Assembly: GCF_001625305.1 (NCBI RefSeq)
Contig: NW_017803102.1
Location: 523,940-587,939 of the forward strand
Direction: 5' to 3'
Source: Branchiostoma belcheri
Taxonomy: Eukaryota; Chordata; Leptocardii; Amphioxiformes; Branchiostomatidae
DNA: 64,000 nucleotides
Shown here: in pieces, positions 11,991 to 24,067 of the stretch
Layout: each line of letters starts with the position of its first letter
Numbering within the stretch: the stretch's first letter is position 1
Made by a program: the position numbers and the translations under genes
The notes under the pieces: model-generated
What the model saw: the letters and a program-made list of their open reading frames with translations, nothing else
Told to the model about the DNA's origin: nothing
Database searches by the model: none

Positions 11991-12935
11991 TAACAAGAAT
12001 AGAAGAAGCAATTCGTGTGCTATTTCTCTATCTACAGGGTCTAACTACAGGATCTCTTCTCTCTTTTTGAAACATGTATGAACAAATTTACATAGAGAGA
12101 AAAAAAACATTTACTCAAGCAACTGGATATGATTTTGGAAACGGTCAGACGTTTCAGCTAGTATCCACTAGCTTTCGTCAGTGACTGAGTTTTTGTTGTG
12201 CAGTATTTTACCAGATGACATTATGTATACAAATAGATCGTTTTTTTTTGCAAACTGTTTACAACGTGTGTCTAAATTCAGGGCATCTATAAAAGCTTAC
12301 GTATGAGAAAACGTCTTTTCGAGTTAACTGTAACATTATGTCAACCGCCCAAAATTACATTTTAGCAACAAAACGTTTTTAATTCTATTTGTGTCCTTTT
12401 CATCTTTTGGGTGGGGAATGTGGACTCTCGCTTCATCAATTCGACTGTTTGTGCTTTTCTTTTACATGTATTCTTGGTTAGTGTTTTGCATTGTTTAGTA
12501 ATATTAGCTTTATTCGTATAAGTGGCGGCGCTAACATAAGTTACCTAACTTGAGCCCGTCGTCACTTTGTCCTGCACCCTAATTTTGTTTACTGTATGCT
12601 GAATAAAAAGAAACTTCTATGGTCATTGGCATGGAAGCCAAAAAGTGTCGCTAGCCAGCTACGGTTGGCAGGTTGAAGTATAGCATGGCTCATGCCTGGC
12701 GCCATGAATTTGCTATCGAGCGGATAAGAAGCCCCTTTACAAGAAAAAACATCATGCAAGTCACTTACAGTGGGGGACGTTAGCATCGACGGGTTACAGT
12801 CGGAATCCAGCGTAAGCTACACAAAAGTCCGTCTACTGTGTACTGTGCTTCTAAAGATAACCCTTTCCCAAAGGAGTAAGCGTCGTTTGCTTTACAAAAA
12901 GCCATTCTGAAGGCGACTTGACTGTGGACACGTAT
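11991..12935. other. gene-free stretch with element fragments
   Basis: Contains a one-sided fragment of the CAAGCAACTGGATATG MITE (12115-12180) and a SINE family B tail-like fragment (about 12521-12570, GGCGGCG...AACTTGAG). Nothing else is recognised. Confidence 0.5.
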
Positions 12936-13900
12936 TAACTGATACGTTTTTCCCGAATCGGGCGATTCAAGTCTTGGAATGGGAAGCTATCACTCTATTC
13001 CTGAAGCTACAAATTGGCGCCTACGTGGACCTAGACATCGTTCGTTTTAAACCGGCCGAGAGAAAGTAGGACATCATCTATGTTTTCTCAAAAGTAAAGT
13101 GATGAATAGCTGGGTAGACCTCATTCTCTGGGCATCAAGGCGCGATTTTTTTCGCGTGTTGGCTGTCCTTAAATAGCCCAACTTCCCTGAGATGTCTTGG
13201 CACTCTTTTAGGACATACTAAACAATATGCATAAACATTGTGTAAAAGAAAGACGAATTTATGGCATTAAGACTGTCATGATAATGATTAAATACGTTTT
13301 CCTGAATCGGGCGTTTTAAACCGACCGAGAGAAAGCAGGAAATGATCTATGTTTTCTCAAAAGTAAAGTGAAGAATAGCAGGGTAGACCTCATTCTCTGG
13401 GCTTTAAGGCACGGTTTTTTTGGCGTGTTGGCTGTCCTCAAATACCCCAACTTCCCTGAGATGTCTTGGCCCTCTTTTAGGACATACTAAACAATATACA
13501 TAAACACTGTGCAGAACAAAGACGAATTTATGGCATTAAGACTATCATGATAATGATTAAATACGTTTTCCTGAATCGGGATATTCACGTCTTGGAATGG
13601 GAAGCTATCATTCTATTCCTGAAGCTACCTTTGGCGCCTACGTGGACATAGACATCGTTCGTTTTAAACCGGCCGAGAGAAAGTAGGACATAATCTATGT
13701 TTTCTCAAAAGTAAAGTGATGAATAGCTGGGTAGACCTCATTCTCTGGGCACCAAGGCACGATTTGTTGCGTGTTGGCTGTCCTCAAAAACTTGTCTGAG
13801 ATGTCTGACTCATAGTCTAAGCACCGATTCAGGACATACTAAACATATCGATATACATAAACACTTTAGAGATGGAATTTATGGCATTATTAAAGACTGT
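12936..13900. repeat. tandem array, 3 copies, about 270-350 bp each
   Basis: CGTTTT(C)CC(T/G)GAATCGGG recurs at about 12945, 13292 and 13563, each followed by a CCGAGAGAAAG(T/C)AGGA block and CTCATTCTCTGGGC. The middle copy has lost the TTGGAATGGGAAGCTATCA segment kept by the outer two. No coding signal is seen. Confidence 0.85.
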
Positions 13901-14124
13901 CATGATAATGATGAAAAAATGATGAATGGCATAACCGATCACAATGTCTGGTTTGCGTTTCTCCTTGACTTTTTGAACAGAAAATCAACTTCTGATTTGC
14001 CTACTAACGGAAGTGGAGTACCTTACAAATCTTATATCAAAGTACCTGAAATCAAATCAATCAAGTCAAAGGACCTGAATAGGAAAACGTTCAATGTATT
14101 AGCTTTCCTGTGCATTTTGAAATT

Positions 14125-14620
14125 CTAACGGCTTTTCTTGGTACATCAGTAAATCTTTCCATTTTTTTGGTATCTTTTAGAGCATGTAACTCCGATCAAC
14201 AACTGAAACTGAAAATTAACTCCACGACCTCAAGTTTTCATATCTTATATCCAAAACCCTCTGATACATCAGCAAAACTTTCCATCTTTTTTCATATTGC
14301 AGAGCATGCTACTACTCCGATCAACAACTTAAACTGAAAATTAACTCTACGACCACGACTTTCCATTTTTATAGCTCGTAGAGCATGCAACTCCGATTAA
14401 CAACTGAAAATTAATTCCACGACCTCCTGTTTCCGTGTCTTATGTGCAAAATCCTGCTGTACATCCATTTTTTTTATCTCAAAGAGTATGCTAGCCCAGA
14501 TCAACAACTAAAACTGAACATTAGTTCCACGACCATAACTTTCCATGTTTTTAAATCTCGTAGAGCATGCATCTGCTGAAACTGAAAATTAATCCCACGA
14601 CCTCCTGTTTCCGCATCTTA
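14125..14620. repeat. tandem array, about 5 short copies (80-120 bp)
   Basis: A unit with GAGCATG(C/T)AACTCCGAT, AACAACT, CTGAAAATTAA and CCACGACC recurs at about 14180, 14301, 14381, 14486 and 14563 with variable loss of internal pieces. It abuts the larger array that follows. Confidence 0.8.
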
Positions 14621-14659
14621 TGTGCAAAATCCTGCTGCACATCCCTGTCTTCAGTAAGA

Positions 14660-16930
14660 GGAAATCGTCCCGACAGAAAGGCTCCTCCGCAATCCTTTTG
14701 TGACATCGTCTGTGAACGCGGGTCACCGGTCGACTCGGTCGGACAGACCCCATTCTTCTTGCCATCTCGCGTCTTCACGGCGCTCTGTCACACCTCCGCT
14801 CATGCGTAATTTCCGCCGCTTCAAACGATTGGCTACACGGGCAATGGCAAACGAAAACGAGACACGAAAACCGGACGTACTAGCACGTCCGCAGAACATA
14901 CTGTGCCAGCGAAAAACTATGATTTTGTTGGATGTTTGGTCAACGTTGCAACAGAATTTTGCCTGATGCAGACGATATCTTTTCTTACATAACATTTGGA
15001 AACTACAGACGGGATGTTAACCTTATGTGCGCGAATACGACCTTATATGAGACGTTCTGTCAAAGTGCTATGCACAGTACTTTACTACGTTCGCGCAGGT
15101 GCAGTACGTTCTTCCGATGTGCTTCCTGATTCTTTTATGGTTTTTGTTGGATTTTTGGTCACCTTTGCATCAGAATTTTGCCTGATGCAGGCGATATCTT
15201 TTCCTACATAACATTTGGAAACTACAGACGGGATGTTAACCTTATATACTCGAATACGACCTTATATGAGACGTTCTGTCAGTGCTATGTACAATACATG
15301 ACTACTTCCGCGCAGGTGCAGTACGTTCTGCCGATGTGTTTGCCTCGGTCGGACACATCCCATTCTTCTTGCCATCTCGCGACTACACGGCGCTCTGTCA
15401 CGCATCCGCCCATGCGCAATTTCCGCCGCTTCAAACGATTGGCTACACGGTCAATGGCAAACGAAAATAAGACACGAAAACCGGACGTACTAGCACGTCC
15501 GCAGAACATACTGTGCCAGCAAAAAACTATGATTTTGTTGGATGTTTGGTCAACGTTGCAACAGAATTTTGCCTGATGCAGACGATATCTTTTCCAACAC
15601 AACATTTGGAAACTACAGACGGGACGTTAACCTTATGTGCGCGAATACGACCTTATATGAGACGTTCTGCCAAAGTGCTATGCACAAGATATTACTACTT
15701 CCGCGCAGGTGCAGTACGTTCTATCGATGTGCTTGGGCCCCATTCTTCTTGCCGTCTACACGGCGATCAGTCACGCCTCCGCTCATGCGCAATTTCCGCC
15801 GCTTCAAACGATTGGCTACACGGGCAATGGAAAACGAAAGCTGCTGGTGTAGTGCCAGCCTCTACCAGGATTTCCTACGTATGCGGGGGTAGAGATCCTA
15901 GAATTCGGTAAGATAGTGGAAATAGTTGGCCAGGACGTACTAGCACGTCTGCAGAACGTACTGCCTGCGAAAAACTATAATTCTTCACGGTTTTCGTTGG
16001 GTGTTTGGTCATCGTTGCAACAGAATTTTGCCTGATGCAGATGATATCTTTTCCTACATAACATTTGGAAACCACAGACGGGACGTTAACCTTATGTGCG
16101 CGAATACGACCTTATATGAGACGTTCTGTCAAAGTGCTATGCACAAGATATTACTACTTCCGCGCAGGTGCAGTACGTTCTACCGATGTGTTTGCCTCGG
16201 TCAGACAGGTCCCATCCTTCTTGCCATCTCGCGTCTACTCGGCGCTCTGTCACACCCCCGCTCATGCGCAATTTCCGCCGCTTCAAACGATTGGCTACAC
16301 GGTCAATGGAAAACGAAAGCTGCTGGTACGGTGTAGTGCCAGCCTCTACCAGGATTTCCTACGTATGCGGGGGTAGAGATCCTAGAATTCGGTAAGATAG
16401 TGGAAAAAGTTGGCCAGGACGTACTAGCACGTCTGCAGAACGTACTGCTCCTGCGAAAAACTATTATATATAATAATTCTTCACGGTTTTCTTTGGGTGT
16501 TTGGTCAATGTTGCATCAGAATTTTGGTTGATGCAGGCGATATCTTTTCCTACATAACATTTGTAAACTACAGACGGGATGTTAACCTTATATATGCGCG
16601 AATACGACCTTATATGAGACGTTCTGTCAAAGTGCTATGTACAATACATGACTACTTCCGCGCAAGTGCAGTACGTTCTACCGATGTGCTTGCCTCGGTC
16701 GGACACATCCCATTCTTCTTGCCATCTCGCGTCTACGCGGCGCTCAGTCACACCTCCGCTCATGCGCAATTTCCGCCGCTTCAAACGATTGGCTACACGG
16801 TCAGGAGCAAACGAAAACGAGACGCGAAAACCGGATATACTGGTGAAGTTCCATTGAAGGCGGCAGGGGGACCTAACACTCACTCACTCACTATGCGGTT
16901 TATCGTCTGTTGTTCCCAGACTTCCGAGGG
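14660..16930. repeat. large tandem array, 5 copies of about 370-610 bp
   Basis: Two markers alternate. CGCTTCAAACGATTGGCTAC is at about 14817, 15427, 15800, 16278 and 16776. GCCTGATGCAG-type sequence is at about 14961, 15180, 15571, 16029 and 16523. Units also share GAGACGTTCTGTCAAAGTGC and GTGCAGTACGTTCT. Copies differ by insertions, some ending in AGCCTCTACCAGG, which matches another element family. Diverged single copies lie at 42230-42560 (PRDM12 intron 5) and 59600-59900 (minus). The many open frames are repeat shadows. Confidence 0.9.
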
Positions 16931-18631
16931 TTAGATGTGCTTGCTTAGCAATACTGCAGCTTGGTGGCAGCCGGCCACTTGCCTCTATTATGTGGGTTGA
17001 CATTATGTAGGTTCAGTACCAAGGAAGGTGACAGGAGGGACTAAGACCACAAAACCATTTCCATGACAAACTAGAAAGGTATTACATTTTGCAAGGCAAA
17101 TGTATGATGGTAATCTTCACTGAGTCCTGCCTAACAAACTAGTTCTATGCTTATTGCTACTCAAACACATCCATAATATATGTTGAGCGGCCCCTCCAGC
17201 TCTGCCCAGCTACATAATGTAACCCAATACCACCCAGTGTTTCTACAGCCAGTTACCATGACGGACGTCTGGTCTATGGCATTGACCTTATTTGTTTGCA
17301 TAAGAGGAAGAAAATAAACACCAAAAACAATGTTTTCCTTCTGCAAACCTAAATATAATTAAGTCAATCAGAAGAACACCCCTAAAACCAGATGTTATTT
17401 TTGTACCAGTTTATTTATTTCTCCATTAAAAACGTGCAAAACAGTTGGTAAGAAGATGACATTTATTTCCCCCAAATTATACAGAAAATCGGTAAGCCTG
17501 CTCCAGAGCGATGTTAGTGCATTCAGGATAACTGTCAAATGCTGCCATGACGACCTCTACCAGGTTTAACCTGATCTGCAGTTTCCCATACCTCAGCTTG
17601 ATTCTAAGTTTTCAAAGCCCCCACCATGTCGATTATAAGATATATTTTCAGAAGACAAAAATTACAAATAAGACAACACACCCATAACACTGAAATAACC
17701 AGAGTAGTAGTCACATGTAAGTTTTAACAGTACGAATATTGTGAAGAAATTCATCCGTCACGTGTATATCACAGTATGCCATCCTACAAGGAATGAACCT
17801 TCTCTCGGCGGCCGGTTGTAGGATGGCGTTAAAAACTCTTCAAAACGCTGTATCAAAATTCCCACCCGCCCCGGAGCCTGCACAGGAGGCTAGTCGGTCG
17901 GGGAGTTTTCTTGTGTAACGCCGCTTAGACTAATCTCCAAGCAGATGTTTCGGTGGCTGCAAAGACAGCATCGAATCGGCAAAGCTGTAACCATTTGGTT
18001 GTTTCTGTAGCGCCAAAGATCTGGTTAGAGTGTAGCTACAACAATACGGTATCTCGGACGTTACTCAGCAAGCTGTGCACATGCATGCGCATTAAAATGT
18101 CGGACGTTTTTCAATACTCCATGTAGTGAACGTCACTTTTTAATGTATTGTAGATAAATAATTAATTACATTGCCTTACATGACCACGCTCAAAACAATA
18201 TGACACATTTAATACAATTGTATATTGCAATTGGAACAGACAATACACACATTGTGCAAATAGGTAAATACATTAGGAATGTTGAGATCTTATGATACTT
18301 TCATCAAGACTACAGTTTCATATTGGCATCTAGTCTTCTGGATTACTAACATGTGAAAGATCGCAAGCTTCCAGCACAGAGGCCAATTGTATCCTGAAGA
18401 AGATTACATTATGCCTTCATGGGTTCGGGATTTTAGAATCAGGCACGGTTCTGGATACGCTTGGACTATCCAGAACGGTGCACGAGCATGGTTCTTCATA
18501 AAACACGGTTCTGGATACAAGAAGACCCAAAACTGAGTCACTGACAGCGAGATATTGAGGAGCGCAGGCTACTGTATATCAAGCAGTTGCTGTTGACCGT
18601 AATTCGCAAAGTTTACGTTATAATTTTTTTT
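16931..18631. other. gene-free stretch downstream of FAXDC2
   Basis: Only minor features are seen: a 12-bp inverted repeat GCCATCCTACAA / TTGTAGGATGGC (17777-17827), a solo TAATCTCCAAGCAGAT end (17931-17946), and repeated ACGGTTCTGGATAC-like phrases at 18440-18520. Confidence 0.5.
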
Positions 18632-21600
18632 TTATTTCTTCTTTGTATCCAGGATGGATGCGGAGAGCGGAGTGATACCAAACAGGATGCGGTGACGCTT
18701 CCAGGCGGTGCTCTGCCGGAAGGCGGAATCCGTTCCATGTAGCCAGTCCAGCAAACCTGTTGTACCGTAGTTGCAATTGAACCTGCAACAGATTCGAACG
18801 TATTCAAATCTACAGCTATATTTAAACGCATCATCATTATCAGTTCCGCAGCACGGCTTTAAACACAGAACAATGATAATCATAATTTTTTGATGCAATA
18901 AACTTTATTATCATTTGCTTCCCGGAAATCTAAAGAGAAAGACAAAGATTAAAATGAGGTAATAAGGAAAAATCAATAGAATCTAGAAAATTAGAATATA
19001 TACAAAGTACTTTTAAATACATGAGTAGAGAGACTATGGAATTTGCAGGTGAGGACACACGTACAACTTGGAAAGAGTAAGCTTAAAACAGAAAAGTGTT
19101 GAAAAGGAGAAAAGTTAATTTTCAATCTGGTCTAGGGGGTTTTTTCACACCACTACAAAAAAAAATCGAAAGTCGAGAAAAACATTTATTAAACATGCCA
19201 TGTCCTGTTTGGGACTAGTATTAAGAGTTATGGTACTTACTTGGCGTGGTGAAAATCGTGAAACTCCGGTGACCTGACGAGCGGCATGTGATAGCCGGAG
19301 TGGTCTGTGGTCGTCTCATACATTATAAATATTACTGGGTTCTCTTTAGAGGGACATTTGGTTCTATTTAAAGAAACATGCTAAATGTATCACTCATTGA
19401 ACCGCGACGGGGGTCGACATCGTCTACCAGATACCTTTGACCCAGTGTTGACGTCACACTTCAAAGAAGCCACGTGACAAGCTTCCCTGTGTCAGTCTAC
19501 TGAGGAAGACCAGAGTGACTGGTCGAAAGCTCTAGGTGACAGAATTTTTTGTGTTGGACCAAAATTCTTGACTTTAAACGTGGTACTCACTTGGCGTGAT
19601 GGAAATCGTGAAACTCCGGTGACCTGGCGAGCGGCATGTGATAGCCGGAGTGGTCTGTGGTGGTCTCGTACATCAGGTATGCCAGCCACACCCACATCGT
19701 GGCCACGTGACACCCTGCAGGCATTTTGGGAAATCAGACAATCAGATCTAACTTGGGTGTCATTCGACTTCTAACGGCAATTTTTTTTGGCGCTTGTAAT
19801 AGTTGGCAGTAAACTTAGCACCATATGTGTATCATTTCTTGTTTAACAAGGTTGATGATGTCAAAATTTTAAATTGTAGGAATCTTGTTTTTTTAGCCCA
19901 CATTATTTTTGTTCGCCCTATCGCATTAGATATGGAGTCTGCGGAGGATTTTATCCATAAAATTTACTTGCTGTGGCCTACATACTGATCCAGTGGAAGT
20001 GGGCTCACCGTAATCTCCATGCAAGCAGATCCTAGAGTGGCAAAAGAGCGTATCAAACTTGCCACCCAAAGGTACCCTCTCAGGCAAATGGATTTTGCCT
20101 GGCCAATTTGATACTGTCTTTTACCACCACCACATAGTCACCCGGACATTTTGTTTCATTTGACACTGTAAGGATTTTAGACACTGAACAAGACTATTTC
20201 TTGAGAGGGGTGAAGGAAGCCACATACATCAGGGCCCATCACCCTACATTGAACCGCGACGGGGGTCGACATCACCTACTAGATACCTTTGACCCAGTGT
20301 TGACGTCACACTTCAAAGAAACCACGTAACAAGCCTCACTGGGTCAGGCTACTGAGGAAGACCAGAGTGACTGGTCGAAAGCTCTAGGTGAGAATTTTTT
20401 GTGTTGGACCAAAAGTTTTAACTTTAAACATGTAACTACCAACACAGATGGACTTTCATCCTTGGATCTGCTTGGAGATTAAAATTACCGGAGAGAATTG
20501 GTCCAGTGAACAGTGGGAGAACACCAGTGGTGACGTGCTCTAAGGGATGGCTGTACGGGGCGACCACGCTCATGGGCGCTGTGAACTCGTGATGCTGCTT
20601 GTGGATGCGTTTGTACAGGTATGGAATGTGCACCAGCCTGTGGAAACATAGAGAAACTTTATTGCACCATAATTGCACATGGTACAATGTATGCCAAAGT
20701 ACAATATGTGACATTCACCAGAAAACAGTTACTCGAGCAATTCTCTCTCTCTCTCTCTCTCTCTCTGTATATATATATATATATAATATATAGTTCAATG
20801 ATATTAATTTTTTCATCAATGTTGATCATAATTACCACAGCCCCTATGTAGATACAAGGAATCAAACGTACATGTAGGCCTCAGAATATAAGCACTACCA
20901 TGCAAAATGTTTAAATCTGCAAAATGACTTTTTTCTTTTCTAAAACCAAGCCGTACCTAAACTTGTCTTCCCTTATTTGCATATAATCAACAGTTCGTGC
21001 TAACAAACCTGAAAACTCTCTAGTGTCTCTGATGAAAGGTACTGGATACTACCTGAAACGTCTGACCGTTTCCAAAATCATATCTAGTTGCTGGAGTAAC
21101 TATTTCTTTGTGTTTCGTATTACCTTGATGTCTAACCATCACCAACGAGCCTTACCTATGTCCATAGTAGAAGCCTATCTCCTGCATAAGCACACAGACA
21201 GGAAAGTCCAGCAGCAGTCGCCATAGAGACGGGAGTTCCTTGCTGAACTCCATCCCCCTCCATAACATCACGGGTTGGAGCAGGTAGATCCCCGCTAGCG
21301 TCAGGAGCGTGTTGGGAATCAGGTGCAGTCCTACCTTGGCGAACAGGGCGGCGTTCACCTGGAATTTATTTAATTATGAAGGTTTACTACATTTGTGGAA
21401 GGATTGACATAACAGGTGACTATCACCTCTTCAAGATGTCAAACCTGAGACCAGACTGTAAGATTCAAACCACTCAAATCGAGAAGGTCCCCTACTCTTT
21501 TCGATAAGTGTGGCGGGTTCTTTAAAGTGTGTGGGGTGTTGCTCTCCCAAACACGGGACCTCCATTTAACGTCCTATTCGAGTGACGGCCGTAACCAAAG

Positions 21601-22140
21601 CTAGGTACTCATTTTCACCTGAGTGAAGTGAGGAAAGTCGTGCAAAGTGCCTTTCCCCATGGCACAAGAATCCATAGCAACCGATGAGCCTATTAAATCA
21701 TTATGACTCACAGGCGGCGGGTTGACGTTAGGCTGTATCTTGTAGCGGACCAGTACAGCCGGGCGACCCGTCAGGTCCATGTACGTGTACAGTGACGTCA
21801 TCACCAACAGGCACACGCTGATGACCAGAGCCGTTCCTGTCACGACGTCAGAGAACATTGTTTAGATCTTTAGATACAAAACAAAGAAGTCATTCTTTCC
21901 TAGAACTATCGCAGGGTGAAACTCGCTGTCACCAAGTACAGTAGGGGCATTATCATTAGTTAGCTTTAAACAATCTACCAACACAGATGAACCTTTATGA
22001 TATCATAGAACATTCGTATTGCTTAGCTTAGCCTTATGGAGATCTAAATTTTTTTCAGTTTCATTGAGTTGTGTGTGAGTGTGTGTGTGAGTGTGTGTGT
22101 GAGTGTGTGTGTGTGTGTGTGTGTGCATGCGTGTGAGTGT

Positions 22141-22182
<42 letters not shown>

Positions 22183-22202
22183 ATGCGTGTGAGTGTGTGT
22201 GT

Positions 22203-22289
<87 letters not shown>

Positions 22290-22298
22290 TGTGTTTCT

Positions 22299-22358
<60 letters not shown>

Positions 22359-23233
22359 ACTTACCGACGGTGGCAAGTTGATACTCATCGCGGAAGGATT
22401 CATATACCCACTCCCACTGTGTCTGCAGGAAGCGACCGGATGACCGCCATACTGAAGTATCCTGTTGCGTCAAACAATAACAACAAAAAATAGGTCACGT
22501 TAGGATAAGATGGGAGGGGGGGGGGCAATAAAAAGATTCCTGTTTCATTCACATAGCACTCTTGTGATCTTTATGATTCCGTTATTATCTTATTTTTTAA
22601 CAATGACTCAAAATGTTTGCACATAAGGATTTCGGGGAGCCACATCGTACCAGAAGCAGTGTGCATCCAGAAAAAGGAGCTTAAGTTACGTTGGTGCGGA
22701 TTCTGAGGCAAACAACCCATTAATGATTCAACACCCTATATGGGTACGTACATATGTCATGTGTTTCTTTCTAGGCTTACAAAATACAATAAAACGACAC
22801 TGACTTTCGCTGGCACTTAAGTATAAACGTTTTGTAGTTGCAAACATGGTATATAGTTTAAACTTATAACTTTAGATCCAACACAAAGACGTTCTCCCAC
22901 CTAGAGCTTTCGACCAGTCACTCCGGTCTTCCTTAGTAGCCTCACTGGGTCAGCCTACTGAGGAAGACCAGAGTGACTAGTAGAAAGCTCTACATCCAAC
23001 ACAAAGAAGTTCTCTCACCTAAAGTTTCAACTTAAAACATGTAGCTACCAACACAGATGAACTTTCAAGATGAAACAGATACAGATGTTTACCTGAAGAA
23101 TCGGCTGAACGTTCGTACGCAGGTAGCTTTCCACGGCAGGTGTGAGAGACACCCAGTAGCCTAGCACCAGGCTTAGTAGGACGGGCGGGTACAAGGCTGC
23201 CACAGGCCGGGGAAGAGACGTGGAGAAGCCCAT
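18632..23233 (-). CDS. FAXDC2: FAXDC2: fatty acid hydroxylase domain-containing protein 2 (7 coding exons)
   Basis: Membrane di-iron hydroxylase-superfamily protein related to sterol C4-methyl oxidase and C5-desaturase, expected in the ER membrane; the exact substrate is not settled for this subfamily. Exons in minus-strand order: 23233-23093, 22461-22365, 21836-21712, 21358-21156, 20637-20489, 19714-19591, 18782-18632. All joins keep phase with GT/AG sites and give 329 aa, close to the human protein as I recall it. The hydroxylase histidine boxes are intact: HRLVH (188-192, split by an intron), HKQHH (201-205), and HSGYH with HDFHH (260-278). Hydrophobic segments lie near 12-32, 81-97 and 122-150. 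The C-terminus [10 protein letters not shown]...GITPLSAS is characteristic of FAXDC2. The start is uncertain: the frame stays open 12 codons upstream to a good acceptor (TTCTCTAG, about 23270), so an upstream exon may carry the true Met. AATAAA overlaps the stop codon. Confidence 0.92.
19241..19334 (-). pseudogene. partial copy of FAXDC2 exon 6 (possible alternative exon)
   Basis: This block repeats the 3' three quarters of exon 6 (19714-19591), including [14 protein letters not shown] and EFHDFHHA, with one Ala-to-Val change and the same GT donor context (CGCCAA followed by GTAAGT). The first part of exon 6 is replaced by unrelated sequence reading V-I-F-I-M after a plausible AACCCAG acceptor. 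With that acceptor the copy is 94 bp and enters and leaves in the same phases as exon 6. It may therefore be a mutually exclusive exon rather than a dead copy. It lies in the last intron. Confidence 0.7.
19380..20420. repeat. direct repeat pair and dispersed repeats in FAXDC2 introns
   Basis: About 170 bp at 19398-19570 recur at 20250-20415 (TTGAACCGCGACGGGGGTCG, GATACCTTTGACCCAGTGTT, GACCAGAGTGACTGGTCGAA). Between them, 19790-19985 is a copy of the 7720-7920 repeat. A TCTGCTTGGAGATTA element end (20467-20481) stops only a few bases before the exon 5 splice donor. Confidence 0.75.
20741..20795. repeat. (CT)n-(TA)n microsatellite
   Basis: About 12 CT units pass directly into about 8 TA units, in FAXDC2 intron 4. 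Confidence 0.95.
21449..21672 (-). mobile_element. SINE family A, headless
   Basis: On the minus strand this holds the conserved middle (CCATGGGGAAAGGCACTT, TTTCCTCACTTCA) and tail (CACAC...TTAAAGAACCCGCC, GAGTAGGGGACCTTC) but no tRNA head. It lies in FAXDC2 intron 3. Other headless copies are at 40015-40255 and 47745-47945 (minus) and 52344-52560 (plus). Confidence 0.75.
22068..22357. repeat. long (GT)n tract next to FAXDC2 exon 2 donor
   Basis: About 290 bp of GT with a few GA, TT and GCATGC interruptions. In the transcribed (minus) strand it reads (CA)n and starts 8 bases after the exon 2 boundary, directly behind GTAAGTGC. Open frames reading His-Thr or Cys-Val are artefacts. Confidence 0.95.
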
Positions 23234-24067
23234 GTCGGTGTCTGGGAGCGTGTCTATTGTGTAACTAGAGAATTTTTGTTTTTACAATTCAACATGGACA
23301 ACGCAAGACATGGGGGTGAGGTACTCTTGCTATAGCTAATTTTAAACTCACCACCATCAATAAATGGTAAGGAAGAACATGTTTTGTAGGCTATGTAGGG
23401 GTTAATCTAATACAAACCGTTTAGTATCAATAACGTGAGTTTGGGTGATTGTCAAAATGTTACAGTTTGTATCTGGGTGTAAATCGGGTGATCCTCTAAG
23501 TAAAATGTTGCATAAGAATTGTTCAGACATGTTATGTACATCAAAGATAGAACCTACCCAAGTTTATGTAGATTGCTGAGTAGGGTGACTCCTTGCTGAT
23601 CATATACACTAGAGAATTTCGGAGTAGAACGTTTGAATTTTCTGCTGCGTAGCCGTAGGTTATATCAGCCTGCACGGACTTTGTTCAGCGGTGTTTTAGA
23701 ACTGTTTGTACTTTGACCCGGCTGACCTGTTTGCGTTGTTTATGTTTATGCATTTTTGTGGTTTGAATTTGTAATGTTTGAACTGTAAATGTGTGTGTAC
23801 TATGAATGTGTAGTAGATATGCATATATACCAGTGTATGTATGTGTATGTTTGAGTGTGTTTCTTTAGTGAGTGTTGTACTGAAGACACGAACTCACTAA
23901 AATAGCCTCATTTAATTGCCAGCTATATTCAAATACTGTTGGTAACCGCCCTTCTCTTCTCTATCTATCATGGAAGCATATTTGCTTTCTTCGATCGCAC
24001 ACAAGTCCCTGGACGCAGTAAACAGACCAGAGCTTTGAACGAACAGTGCACAATTACAGTGTATGAA
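23234..24067. promoter_or_regulatory. divergent intergenic region, FAXDC2 / cyanophycinase-like
   Basis: Only 834 bp separate the two modelled start codons, which point away from each other, so the region must contain both promoters unless FAXDC2 has an upstream exon. Most of 23285-23565 is an inverted copy of the element at 10240-10650, leaving about 500 bp of other sequence. No TATA box at a convincing position was seen. Confidence 0.5.

Noticed and set aside
14660..16930. Family of related proteins in the repeated open frames of the 14.7-16.9 kb array
   Set aside because: The frames shift between copies, run on both strands and show no codon-biased conservation. They are shadows of a DNA repeat.
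22003..22493. Long open frames rich in His-Thr, Cys-Val over the GT tract
   Set aside because: Any frame through an uninterrupted dinucleotide repeat stays open. The only coding part here is FAXDC2 exon 2 at its edge.
23939..24067. Upstream in-frame Met at 23939 as the start of the cyanophycinase-like protein
   Set aside because: It would add 43 residues before a well-formed signal peptide that begins at 24068.
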